A DNA stretch of 64,000 nt. It comes from Planctomycetota bacterium. Its GTDB lineage: Bacteria > Planctomycetota > UBA8742 > UBA2392. Below, in pieces: positions 8,621-16,680 of the stretch. The DNA lies in assembly GCA_027493625.1 (NCBI GenBank), contig JAOSKM010000001.1, positions 587,489-651,488 of the forward strand. The letters are read 5' to 3'. Made by a program: the position numbers and the translations under genes. Position 1 is the stretch's first letter, and each line of letters begins with the position of its first letter. A model generated the notes under the pieces. That model searched no databases. It was not told the origin of the DNA and saw only the letters and a list, made by a program, of their open reading frames with translations.

Positions 8621-8868
8621 AGCTCGAGTTCTCACGCCATGCCAAAGAGCGGATGCAGGAGCGTAAGGTTTCGCGCCGTGAGGTGGAACTGTGCATCGAA
8701 GGCGGTTCCAAGCGCAGAGTTGGGCAAGGCAGAACCCGCTTCAGACGCGTGTTCCCCAACAAGGCGACGTTTCGAGGCCGCAAGGTACGCAACAAGCGGA
8801 TCGAAGTGCTGGCAGTGCGTATCGATGGTGGCTGGCGCGTGGTGACGGTGTTGGTAAACTATTTTTGA
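8617..8868 (+). CDS. DUF4258 domain protein, possible toxin
   Basis: An 83-residue basic protein opening MKLEFSRHAKERMQERKVS, the standard opening of DUF4258 (hxfSxHAxxRMxER), and ending in beta-strands (EVLAVRIDGGWRVVTVLV). DUF4258 proteins are often treated as RelE/BrnT-like toxin candidates and are frequently encoded beside DUF2283 genes, as here. Its start overlaps the desulfurase stop (ATGA). Toxin function is inferred from family and partner only. Confidence 0.78.
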   Translation: MKLEFSRHAKERMQERKVSRREVELCIEGGSKRRVGQGRTRFRRVFPNKATFRGRKVRNKRIEVLAVRIDGGWRVVTVLVNYF

Positions 8869-8875
8869 GGTTGCC

Positions 8876-9115
8876 ATGAAGCTGAGTTACGACGCCGAGT
8901 TGAACGTTGCCTACATCCGGCTCCATGATCGCAAGTCGCGCGACGTGGAGACGATCAGCGTTTCCGAAGACCTGAACATCGACATCGCTCCCGACGGCAC
9001 GGTGTACGGAATCGAACTTCTGGACGCCAAGCGTCAGCTTTTCAGCAAGGACCACGGCGAGCTCGTCCTTGAAGACGAAAACAGCGGGAAGGTTCGCAGC
9101 GTCAAACTGGCGTGA
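8876..9115 (+). CDS. DUF2283 domain protein, partner of the DUF4258 gene
   Basis: A 79-residue acidic protein with the DUF2283 pattern: MKLSYDAELNVAYIRL, then ISVSEDLNIDIAPDGTVYGIELLDA. DUF2283 genes commonly sit directly before or after DUF4258 genes, a layout read as a toxin-antitoxin module; the order here (toxin candidate first) is less usual for classical systems. It starts 7 bases after the DUF4258 stop and ends 4 bases before aroA, so the pair lies inside a housekeeping transcript. Confidence 0.78.
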   Translation: MKLSYDAELNVAYIRLHDRKSRDVETISVSEDLNIDIAPDGTVYGIELLDAKRQLFSKDHGELVLEDENSGKVRSVKLA

Positions 9116-9119
9116 CGCC

Positions 9120-10479
9120 ATGAACCTCCGCCTGATAACACCTCTGTCCAAACCATTCGACGTGCGGCTGGAGTTGCCAGGCTCCAAGTCGTTTTCCAAC
9201 CGGGCGCTGGTTTGTGCGGCGCTTTCGGGCTCGGCCTGCACCATCCAAAACCTCTCGCCTGCCGATGACACCGGTCTGATGCTGAACGTGCTGGCCAATC
9301 TCGGCCTGTCCGTGAGGCGCCCCAATCCGCTGTCGAAGGAAGTCACCGTCGCGCCACAGCCCGGCCTGCCGCCTTCGCCCTACCGCGTGCAAATCTACAC
9401 CGGCCCGGCCGGCACCGTCACGCGATTCACGGCCGCGCTGCTGACCGTGTTGCCGGGCCAGTTCCTGCTGGACGGCAACGAGCGCATGCGCGAACGGCCG
9501 ATGGGGGAGCTGATCGGCGCGCTGCGGCAGCTCGACGCGCAGATCGTTGAGAAAGGCAAGCCCGGTTGCGTGCCGCTGGAGATTGAGGGGGCGTCCCTGC
9601 GCGGCGGCAAGTGCCGACTGCGTGGCGACGTCAGCAGCCAGTTCCTGTCGGCGCTGCTGATGGTAGGGCCCACGCGCGCGGGCGGCATAGAAATAGAAAT
9701 CGAAGGCGAACTGGCCAGCAAGCCCTACGCGGACATCACCATCGAGGTGATGCGCGCGTTCGGCTTCGAAGTCGAGCGGGATGGTTACCGGCGCTTTCAT
9801 GCGCTGGAGGCGAAGGGCCGCGGGCGAGGCGCCCACGTCACTTACACCTGCCCGCCGGATGGCACGGCCGCGAGTTACTTCTGGGGTGCGGCGGCTGTGG
9901 CGGGCGGCAAGTGCGTGATCGACGGGCTGACACGACGGAGCGTGCAGGGCGACGTGAAGTTCGTCGAGCTGCTGGGCCAGATGGGCTGCGAGATTCTCGA
10001 GTTTCCAAACGGGTTGGGCGTAGGGGCGGCCCCAAGTGGCCGCCCGTTAAAGGGGATTAGCGCCGACCTGGCCGCCCTGCCCGATTGCGCCCAGACACTG
10101 GCGGTGGTCTGCGCGTTCGCAGAAGGAACGTCGCGCCTGACCGGCCTGGCGACTTTACGCGTCAAGGAAACCGACCGCATTGCCGCCCTGCAGGCGGAGT
10201 TGAAGAAGCTGGGTGTAGAAACACGAGCGGGTGAGGACTGGCTGGAGATCGACGGGATTGGAAACAGGAGCCCGGAGCAGTCTGCGAAGCAGACGAACCG
10301 CAGGGGGAAGCACTGCTTCCCCGAGGAGCAGACGGGTTAGCGTGCGTACCTACGACGACCACCGCATGGCCATGAGTTTCGCCATCGCCGGCCTGCGCGT
10401 GCCGCTGGAAATCGAACACCCGGAGTGCGTGTCCAAGAGCTTCCCGACGTTCTGGGAATACTGGGAACGGCTCATATGA
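9120..10479 (+). CDS. aroA: EPSP synthase with palindromic insertion and one extra base
   Basis: Joins shikimate 3-phosphate and phosphoenolpyruvate in the shikimate pathway. Motifs: GSKSFSNRAL (start), GNERMRERPM, RGDVSSQFLSALL, VKETDRIAAL and TYDDHRMAMSFAIAGL. Two oddities interrupt it. At 10020-10045 a GTAG-headed palindrome is read in frame as VGAAPSGRP. At about 10266-10336 a roughly 75-base block with two hairpins separates EIDGIG from TYDDHR, and the frame shifts inside it. Removing one G from the five-G run at 10303-10307 restores one open frame of about 452 residues, with roughly 25 extra residues in that loop. Enzyme activity is plausible but uncertain. Confidence 0.88.
10020..10045 (+). 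repeat. GTAG-headed REP-like palindrome inside aroA
   Basis: GTAG followed by GGGCGGCC, a short loop and GGCCGCCC. A 26-base near-identical copy (one mismatch) lies on the other strand at 50825-50850. The GTAG head plus GC-rich hairpin is the layout of bacterial REP sequences. This copy is translated in frame. Confidence 0.65.
10266..10336 (+). repeat. palindromic insertion within aroA
   Basis: Two stem-loops in a row: GTCTGC-GAA-GCAGAC and GGGGAAGC-ACT-GCTTCCCC, with GGAGCAG near both edges as a possible direct repeat. The encoded residues (about 25) have no counterpart in ordinary EPSP synthases between the conserved strands on either side. Confidence 0.55.
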
Positions 10480-10504
10480 TAGTACCGCGGGCGGGGCGCC
10501 TGCG

Positions 10505-11806
10505 CTACGTTGCCAGCCACAGGATCAGGAAGGTGACCGCTGCGATACAGGCCCCTGCGGCCACGCCCCAGGCTACCTTGGCGGCGGCTGAGGCTGCTTC
10601 GGCCTTGGCCTCGGCGGCCTTGATCTTTTCTGCCATCTCGTTGTGGCGGCTCTTCTCGATGTTCAGCGCGCGCATGATGCTGCTCTTGCCGATCTCGTAC
10701 TTGGTGGCCGCCTTGGCCGTATGCGCGTCGCGCAGCGCCTCCAGGTCCGCGAACAGGCTGGTGATGTTGGCGTAGCGCTTGTTGGGGTCTTTCTCCAGCA
10801 TGCGCATCAGCACATTCACCACGTCGTCCGAAAGGCTGGGCCGGTAGGTGCGCGGGTCCGGCATCGGCGTGCGCGTGTGCGCCAGCATCACTTTGCTGGG
10901 CGTGCCGTCGTACATCGGACGGCCGGTCAGCATGTGGTACAGCGTGGCGCCCAGGCTGTAGATGTCGGCGCGGTAGTCTACGTCGTCCTTGCCCATGGCC
11001 TGCTCGGGCGCGATGTAGTCCGGCGTGCCCAGCACCATGCCCTCGTAGCCGAGCTCTTTGTCCAGCTTGCTCTTCACGAAGCCGAAGTCGCCCAGCTTCA
11101 CCAGGCCCGAGCGCGTGATCATGATATTGCTCGGCTTGATGTCGCGGTGGACGATGTCGAAGTCCTTGTAGTAGTTGATCGCCCGCAGCGTCTGGATGCA
11201 GATGTCCACCGCGCGACCAACCTCCATCTGCTTGCGCGGGGCCTCGCGGATCAAATCCTCGACGGTGCGGCCGTCGACGAACTCCATGCTGAAGTAGTAG
11301 TAGTCGCCTTCGCGGCCGACGTCGTAAACCTGGATCAGGTTCTGGTGGCTGAGCTTGCCGACGATGCGGGCCTCGAGCACGAAGCGTTTGCGGAACTCGT
11401 CGTCGCTGATCCACTGGTTGTGCAGCACCTTGAAGGCGACCAGCCGGTTCATGCTGACCTGGCGGGCCTTGAACACGCTGCCCAGGCCGCCTTCGCCCAG
11501 GGTGCTGATGATCTCGTAGCCCTTGAACTTGAGGTCCTGCTTGCGCTCGCGGTCCTGGGTCAGCTGCTGCTGGGCGCGCTCTACGCGGAGGCACTCCTCC
11601 TCGGTCATCAGCCGATCGGTGAGGATGATGTCCTTGAGCGTACGGTTTTCGCCCAGATTGGCGCTGGCGGCCTGCTTGGCGCGGCACTGGTCCAGCTGCT
11701 CGGCGGTAAGCAGGCCGTTGCGCACGGCGAGCATGCCGAAGTCCAGGGCGCCGCGACCTTCCCGGTACTCGAGCGGGTCGGTAACAGTGCCCGTGGCATC
11801 CGACAT
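10505..11806 (-). CDS. membrane-anchored Ser/Thr protein kinase
   Basis: A 433-residue Hanks-type kinase. Residues 1-95 form an N-terminal region with LDFGMLAVRNGLLTAEQLDQC, a helical motif shared with the kinase at 37531. The kinase domain (about 97-355) has LGEGGLGSVFKA, the lysine in VAFKVL, HRDIKPSNIM, DFGFVK and TPDYIAPEQ, so all catalytic residues are present. A charged alanine-rich coiled coil (about 375-410) leads to a C-terminal membrane helix ending at the last residue, so the kinase faces the cytoplasm. It lies 54 bases after the TPR/alpha-CTD gene on the same strand and probably shares its transcript. Confidence 0.88.
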   Translation of the reverse strand: MSDATGTVTDPLEYREGRGALDFGMLAVRNGLLTAEQLDQCRAKQAASANLGENRTLKDIILTDRLMTEEECLRVERAQQQLTQDRERKQDLKFKGYEIISTLGEGGLGSVFKARQVSMNRLVAFKVLHNQWISDDEFRKRFVLEARIVGKLSHQNLIQVYDVGREGDYYYFSMEFVDGRTVEDLIREAPRKQMEVGRAVDICIQTLRAINYYKDFDIVHRDIKPSNIMITRSGLVKLGDFGFVKSKLDKELGYEGMVLGTPDYIAPEQAMGKDDVDYRADIYSLGATLYHMLTGRPMYDGTPSKVMLAHTRTPMPDPRTYRPSLSDDVVNVLMRMLEKDPNKRYANITSLFADLEALRDAHTAKAATKYEIGKSSIMRALNIEKSRHNEMAEKIKAAEAKAEAASAAAKVAWGVAAGACIAAVTFLILWLAT

Positions 11807-11860
11807 TGCAGCTCCGCGTTCCTTCCCCTGTGTTCGCGCGGGACGTCGTCCCGGCCAGGG

Positions 11861-13147
11861 TTATTCCTTGAGTGCCAGCCCCAGTTCCGCAAGCTTCTGG
11901 CGCACTTCATTGAGCGAGGTCTGGCCGAAGTTGGGCGCGGCCATGAGTTCCGCCTCGCTGTAATCGACCAGTTCGGCGATGGTCTTGATGCCAAGTCGCT
12001 CCATGCAGCGGCGCGAGCGCACGGACAGTTCCAGCGTCTCGATCGGCTGGGCGAGCTGGTCGCCGGCGCTGACCACGGGCGCGGCACCCTCTTCGGGCGG
12101 CGCGTAGGCCAGGGCTTCCTCGGTGCGCATGCCGAGGCGCAGGCCCTTGCTGCCGAGGATCGCCTTGATTTCCTGCAGGCTGGTTTCGCCGAAGTTCTTG
12201 TAGCTGAGCAGCTCCGATTCCGTCTTCAGGATCAGGTCGCCCAGGGTGTCGATCTTCATCTTCTGCAGGCAGTTGCGCGAGCGCACCGACAACTCGAAGT
12301 CGGTGACCGGCGTGCGCAGGATCTGCAGGCGCTTGTCTTCCTTGCGCTCGCGATCCTCGTCGTAGAACATGTTTTTACTGGACTCGGCGTCGCGCTTGTA
12401 CAGGCGGGCGCGGGCGTGAGTCGGGTAGGCGGCAAGCACCGTCTCGTAGCACTTGATGGCCAGGTCCCAGTGGCCCTCGTCTTCGTAAAGCGTGCCGAGG
12501 TTGATCAGCACGTCCACCGACACGGGCGGATGCTGCGCGATCTGCTCATAGGCCCTGCGGGCGGCCTCGTCGTCGCCGGCGGCCTGGGCGATCTGCGCGT
12601 ACACGAAGGCAACCTGTCGGTCGGTCGGCGCCTCGTTGTAGAGGGCGACGATGTCGTCCATGGCGCCTTCGAGGTCGCCGTTGCGGTACTTCAGCTCGGT
12701 GATGAAGGCCTTGATCGTCGGGTGCTCGCCCTTGAAGGCCTTCAGCGTCTTCTCGGCGTCCGCGTACTTGCCCTGCATCAGCTGGGCGCGGTACAGCGGC
12801 ACCAGCACGTCGAGATCCTTGTTCGACTTGAACTCGACGGCCAGCATTTCTTCGCCGCGGGCGTAGTGCCCGCAATCGACCAGCGCGCGCGCCAGGAAGT
12901 GCTTCGCCCAGGCTGCTGAAGCCTCGGTCTCCAGCACGTTCAGCGCGCGCTCCAGGCGGCCCAGCAGGTAGAGCAGCACGCCCTGACGCTCACGGGTCGC
13001 GCTCCAGTTGTCGAGGGCGACGTCGACCTGCCTGCGCAGGCCGGGCTCTGCCAGCAGCTGCTCACGCAGCTCGAGCAGGTGCTTCACGTCGGGGCTCTTG
13101 TTTTCGGTAACTTCGCTGAGGAGGTCGGCGGCAACCGCTGTGGACAT
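11861..13147 (-). CDS. TPR protein with two C-terminal RNA polymerase alpha-CTD-like domains
   Basis: A 428-residue protein. The first 270 residues are helical TPR-like repeats (KYADAEKTLKAFKGEHP, GHWDLAIKCYETVLAAYP). Two copies of an alpha-CTD-like helix-hairpin-helix fold follow: about 283-340 (FELSVRSRNCLQKMKIDTL ... NFGETSLQEIKAIL) and about 365-425 (LELSVRSRRCMERLGIKTI ... NFGQTSLNEVRQKL). In RNA polymerase this domain binds UP-element DNA and activators. Proteins of this build recur in planctomycetes and I use it as a taxonomic hint. A role as transcription adaptor is inference. The kinase downstream could regulate it. Confidence 0.85.
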   Translation of the reverse strand: MSTAVAADLLSEVTENKSPDVKHLLELREQLLAEPGLRRQVDVALDNWSATRERQGVLLYLLGRLERALNVLETEASAAWAKHFLARALVDCGHYARGEEMLAVEFKSNKDLDVLVPLYRAQLMQGKYADAEKTLKAFKGEHPTIKAFITELKYRNGDLEGAMDDIVALYNEAPTDRQVAFVYAQIAQAAGDDEAARRAYEQIAQHPPVSVDVLINLGTLYEDEGHWDLAIKCYETVLAAYPTHARARLYKRDAESSKNMFYDEDRERKEDKRLQILRTPVTDFELSVRSRNCLQKMKIDTLGDLILKTESELLSYKNFGETSLQEIKAILGSKGLRLGMRTEEALAYAPPEEGAAPVVSAGDQLAQPIETLELSVRSRRCMERLGIKTIAELVDYSEAELMAAPNFGQTSLNEVRQKLAELGLALKE

Positions 13148-13294
13148 TCATGACTCCAATAAACGACGCCCCGCCACGGATTGTGACGAGGCTGCGAACT
13201 CTCAAGGGCAGAAAACCATAGGGTTTGCGTTCAAAATGTCAATGGTTCGCTTGGCCCGTCGTGCAAAATTCCATAAGCGCATGCCTGTCACGGA

Positions 13295-14536
13295 TTAAGG
13301 CAGCGTGTAGTCGCTGGTGCTGGTCCAGGTACGCACGATCCCGCCGCCCTGCGGCTGCGCCGCCCAGCACACCACCACCTGGTTGTCATCCAGCGCCAGC
13401 ACCGGCGTGACGTTGGTCGAGGGCTGGCTGTTGCCCTGGCTCAAGTCAACCGGAGCGCCAGGCCAGTTCTCTGCGTTGTCGTGGCTCGATTTCAGCAGCA
13501 CCGCGCCTCCGCCCACCGGCCCGTCCTGGCACACGACCATCACCGTGTAGTTGCCGTCAGGCCGCTTGAATGCCGCGATTTCCGGGTCACGGATGCCGCC
13601 GGTCTGGCTGGTGATCAGCTGGCCCGGAGAGGCGAACGTGCCACCTGTGCGGGTGTAGCTCGCGAACAGCGCCCGGTCGCCGTTGAGCGCCTGGCCCACG
13701 AAGGCCAGGAACACTTCACCGTCCAGGCCGCCCTGCACGCGGGGGGTGGTCATGTCCACGCTGCCCGTGGCCGCAAAGCCGCTGCCGACGCCGCCGAAGT
13801 TCGCGCCGTTGTCGTCGCTGCGCACCATGCGGATGTTGCGGCTGGTGCCGTCGCTTTCGGACCACACCACGTAAATGCGGTCGCCCGCGTCGGTGCAAAG
13901 GTCGGCCATTTCCGCCGGCTGGTTGCCCGCAGCCTTGGGAAGGATCACCGCCGCCAGGAACAGGGCGCCCTGGGTGCGCCGGTAGAAGATCGCGGTGGTG
14001 GGATTGGGTGGGGGTGTACCGCCCGTCCACACCACGTGGATGCGCCCGCTGCTGTCCACGTGGACGCGCGGGTCGGCCTCGTCTTCGCTGGTGTTGGTCA
14101 GGTTGGTGGGGGTGGAGATCACGCCGCCGGAGGTGCGCGTGGCGTAGTAGATCTCGCGGTTCGGCGAGGTGCCCTCCTGCCACACCATGTGCAGGGTGCC
14201 CGCCCCGTCCAGGAACACGTGGGCGTTCAGGCTGTCGCCCGTGGAGGCCGGGAAGATCGGCGCCGGCGCCACGTAGCTGCCAGCGCCCAGGCGGTTGGTG
14301 TACATCAGGTCGTACTGGCTGACGCCGTCCCACTGGCTGTAAACCAGGTGTGTGCGCGTGCCGTCGTAGGCCACGGCCGGGTCAAGCGCCGGGTGCGTGG
14401 GCAGTGAGGGCTGCTCCAGCGCTACGCCTGGCGTGATGTTGATCGGCTTGATTTCCTCTTCTTCGTCGTCTTCGGGTCCGCAAGCGGCAAGGCAGAGGGC
14501 CAGCAGGGCAAGGATCGTCCAGCGTGTGAACTTCAT
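13295..14536 (-). CDS. secreted lipoprotein with sialidase-type beta-propeller pattern
   Basis: A 413-residue exported protein. The N-terminus (MKFTRWTILALLALCLAACG) is a lipoprotein signal with an LAAC lipobox, followed by an acidic linker (DDEEEE). The remainder repeats blades such as LDPAVAYDGTRTHLVYSQWD, DADPRVHVDSSGRIHVVW-type and DDNGANFGG, which resemble BNR/Asp-box propellers without sialidase catalytic residues that I can identify. Likely a surface-exposed binding protein; ligand unknown. GGGG-rich leader before the start supplies a weak Shine-Dalgarno. Confidence 0.72.
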   Translation of the reverse strand: MKFTRWTILALLALCLAACGPEDDEEEEIKPINITPGVALEQPSLPTHPALDPAVAYDGTRTHLVYSQWDGVSQYDLMYTNRLGAGSYVAPAPIFPASTGDSLNAHVFLDGAGTLHMVWQEGTSPNREIYYATRTSGGVISTPTNLTNTSEDEADPRVHVDSSGRIHVVWTGGTPPPNPTTAIFYRRTQGALFLAAVILPKAAGNQPAEMADLCTDAGDRIYVVWSESDGTSRNIRMVRSDDNGANFGGVGSGFAATGSVDMTTPRVQGGLDGEVFLAFVGQALNGDRALFASYTRTGGTFASPGQLITSQTGGIRDPEIAAFKRPDGNYTVMVVCQDGPVGGGAVLLKSSHDNAENWPGAPVDLSQGNSQPSTNVTPVLALDDNQVVVCWAAQPQGGGIVRTWTSTSDYTLP

Positions 14537-14564
14537 CGTGTGCTCAGAGGGGGGAATTCCGGGG

Positions 14565-14804
14565 TTATTCGCGCTCGTAGGTGCCCTTGTCGCGGCGCAC
14601 CCACTTGCTGAAGCCGAGCTCTTTGAGCCGGCTGGGCGCCAGCTTATCCGCTCCGCCCGAGAAGCGCGAGAGGATCTTCTCTACGGGGTGGCCGCAGACG
14701 GGGCATTTGGTAAGGGGTTCGTCGGACATCTTCTGGAAGATTTCGAACGACTCTTCGCAGGTGTCGCCGACTTTGCCTGTGTGTCTGTACTCATAGATGG
14801 GCAT
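14565..14804 (-). CDS. FmdB-family zinc ribbon protein
   Basis: A 79-residue protein starting MPIYEYR, with EESFEIFQKM and the C-terminal zinc knuckle CPVCGHPVEKILSRFSGG typical of FmdB-family regulators. The first knuckle, normally CxxC right after YEYR, is degenerate here (HTGKVGDTC), leaving at most one cysteine there. Function in the family is poorly defined. Confidence 0.8.
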   Translation of the reverse strand: MPIYEYRHTGKVGDTCEESFEIFQKMSDEPLTKCPVCGHPVEKILSRFSGGADKLAPSRLKELGFSKWVRRDKGTYERE

Positions 14805-14999
14805 GGCGTGTCAACTTTTCTTACACGGGGCCAAGATACTTGACAGTATCATTCTCGCCCAGTCCTGGTTGCCGGGCCGAAAGCCCTAGATTCAAGGCCT
14901 CATGACACCCCGATTAGATATGGCATATCTTGTGCTTACTGGCAAGCCACGGTTTTAGGCAGTACTGACCTGAACACATTACAAACCAGGGAGAGATAC

Positions 15000-15518
15000 A
15001 TGCGTAAGAGCATTCTTTTCAGCCTTCTGTGCCTGATCGCCGTTGTGGCGGTGGCTTGCGGCGGCGGCGCCGGCAACAACGCGGCACCCAGCACCGGCAA
15101 CAAGGCCTGCAGCGGCGGCGGCGGTGGCGACGACAAGGCGGCCGCGGCCGACCCCTACGCCCTTTACAAGAAGAAGGGCCGTAACTGGACGCACAAGACC
15201 GCGGGCGGCCACATGAAGGTGGAAGTTGTCGAGCTGGCAGAAGACCACGCCATGACCAAGACGTGGATGCTGGACGCCGACAAGAAGCCGATGGCCGGCA
15301 TGCCCGAGCCGGAACCGACCAAGGTCGAGTTCAAGACCGCTGAAGGTACCGGCACCGCCACCGGCGAGGCCAAGGAGCCGAAGAAGGAAACCGTCAGCGC
15401 CGCCGGCAAGGACTGGAAGTGCGTGAGCTACGACGACGGCAAGACCTGGATGGCCGAAGACATGCCCGGCCTGATCGTGAAGAGCGAGCACATGGAACTG
15501 GTTGAGTTCAACGACTAA
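15000..15518 (+). CDS. small lipoprotein, first of four paralogous secreted proteins
   Basis: A 172-residue lipoprotein: signal MRKSILFSLLCLIAVVAVAC with lipobox VAVAC, a Gly/Ser/Asn-rich linker, then one copy of a domain of about 120 residues opening DPYALYKKKGRNWTHKTAGG and closing CVSYDDGKTWMAEDMPGLIVK then ELVEFND. The same unit occurs in the next three genes. I recognise no named family. AGGGAGAG precedes the ATG. Its hairpin terminator is nearly identical to the one after the next gene, consistent with tandem duplication. Confidence 0.8.
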   Translation: MRKSILFSLLCLIAVVAVACGGGAGNNAAPSTGNKACSGGGGGDDKAAAADPYALYKKKGRNWTHKTAGGHMKVEVVELAEDHAMTKTWMLDADKKPMAGMPEPEPTKVEFKTAEGTGTATGEAKEPKKETVSAAGKDWKCVSYDDGKTWMAEDMPGLIVKSEHMELVEFND

Positions 15519-15536
15519 GCTGATTCCCGATTCCAC

Positions 15537-15564
15537 AAAGCGGGCGCCTGCGGGCGCCCGCTTT
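15537..15564 (+). terminator. intrinsic terminator
   Basis: AAAGCGGGCGCC pairs with GGCGCCCGCTTT across a 4-base loop, followed by CGTTTG. A second copy with the same sequence ends the next gene. Confidence 0.8.
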
Positions 15565-15674
15565 CGTTTGGCCCGGTCGTTCACGCCGTGAGACTGTGGA
15601 CACAGGGTCGCCGGCACTGTCTAATCCGTCTCCGAGACGCGATGGAGTACCGTCATTCTTCCAAGGAGAATCCC

Positions 15675-16565
15675 ATGAAACTGAAGCAACTGTGCGCGGC
15701 CATGGCGGCCGCGGCCCTGCTGGTCGTGTTCGCGGCCCCGTCGCCGCGGGCCCAGGAAAAGGAAACGCCCAAGGTCGAAAAGGAAGACGCCAAGCCGGCC
15801 GTGAGCCAGGAAGTGCGCCGGAAAGAAGGCGAGAATCTGCTTCGCAGCCTGAGAGACCAGGCGCGCGTCAGCTACGCCAAGACGGGATCCGCGCCTGAGA
15901 CGCTGACGGGCAGCGTCGAGAAAAGTGGCTGCGGCGCCGACGCCGAATCCATCAAGGGCGACTACTGCAAGCTGCACGACAAGGTTTACGTTGTGGATGA
16001 GAAAAATGCCGCCCTGATCGCCGAGGACTTTAGCGGTGGCGACGGCTTCGCGGTTCTGGAGTTCAAGTGGGCCTCGGGTGAATCCAAGATCACCTGGTAC
16101 GACACACTGGAAGCCCTGAAGGAAGCCCACAAGGACCTGAAGATCGAGGACAAGTCCACCGAGGCCGACAAGAAGGACGACAAGAAAGACGAAGCCGGCG
16201 ACACGGACCCCTGGGCCACATACCGCAAAGAAGGCCGCAACTGGACCTACGAAACGGCCGGCGGCTTCACCATGAAGACCACCGTCAAGAACGTCACCGA
16301 GGATGGCTGCGACCTGGAGAACCAGGCGTTCATGAACGGCAATGCGTTGACGGAGCCGACCATAGTGCCCCTGAAGTTCACCAAGCCGGAAGACGTGCCC
16401 GATGCGCGCGTCGACACTCCCAAGCCCATCGAGAAGAACGTTGAGTGCAAGGCCGGCAAGTACGACTGCATCAGCTACGACGACGGCAAGACCTGGATGA
16501 TGAAGAAGTACCCCGGAATCGTGGTCAAGGCGGCAAGCCTGGAACTGATCGAGTTCAACGAATAG
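15675..16565 (+). CDS. secreted paralog with C-terminal GRxWT-type domain
   Basis: A 296-residue exported protein. The ATG at 15675 is chosen for the AGGAG just upstream and the signal peptide that follows (LCAAMAAAALLVVFAAPS, cleaved near RAQ). Residues 30-165 hold a helical segment then QARVSYAKTGSAPETL and two cysteines around CGADAESIKGDYC. A lysine/aspartate-rich linker (KKDDKKDE) leads to one copy of the shared domain: DPWATYRKEGRNWTYETAGG to CISYDDGKTWMMKKYPGIVVK and ELIEFNE. The terminal part is very similar to the preceding lipoprotein, so the pair is a recent duplication. Confidence 0.78.
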   Translation: MKLKQLCAAMAAAALLVVFAAPSPRAQEKETPKVEKEDAKPAVSQEVRRKEGENLLRSLRDQARVSYAKTGSAPETLTGSVEKSGCGADAESIKGDYCKLHDKVYVVDEKNAALIAEDFSGGDGFAVLEFKWASGESKITWYDTLEALKEAHKDLKIEDKSTEADKKDDKKDEAGDTDPWATYRKEGRNWTYETAGGFTMKTTVKNVTEDGCDLENQAFMNGNALTEPTIVPLKFTKPEDVPDARVDTPKPIEKNVECKAGKYDCISYDDGKTWMMKKYPGIVVKAASLELIEFNE

Positions 16566-16582
16566 CTGACTTCCGAATCCAC

Positions 16583-16610
16583 AAAGCGGGCGCCTGCGGG
16601 CGCCCGCTTT
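16583..16610 (+). terminator. intrinsic terminator, copy of the one at 15537
   Basis: Same 12-base-pair stem and loop as after the previous gene, followed by CGTTTG. Confidence 0.8.
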
Positions 16611-16680
16611 CGTTTGGGAATCACTTGCGGCGTTTCCGCGCTGCCTTAGTAGACTGCGGGCTGCTCGTTTCGGAGACGCC

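Noticed and set aside
10643..12919. 758-codon plus-strand frame over the kinase and TPR/alpha-CTD genes
   Set aside because: Shadow frame; both minus-strand proteins have convincing domains.
14835..14850. GATACT-TGAC-AGTATC palindrome as an operator
   Set aside because: A perfect but single short palindrome in a 195-base gap; no second copy or regulator to connect it with.
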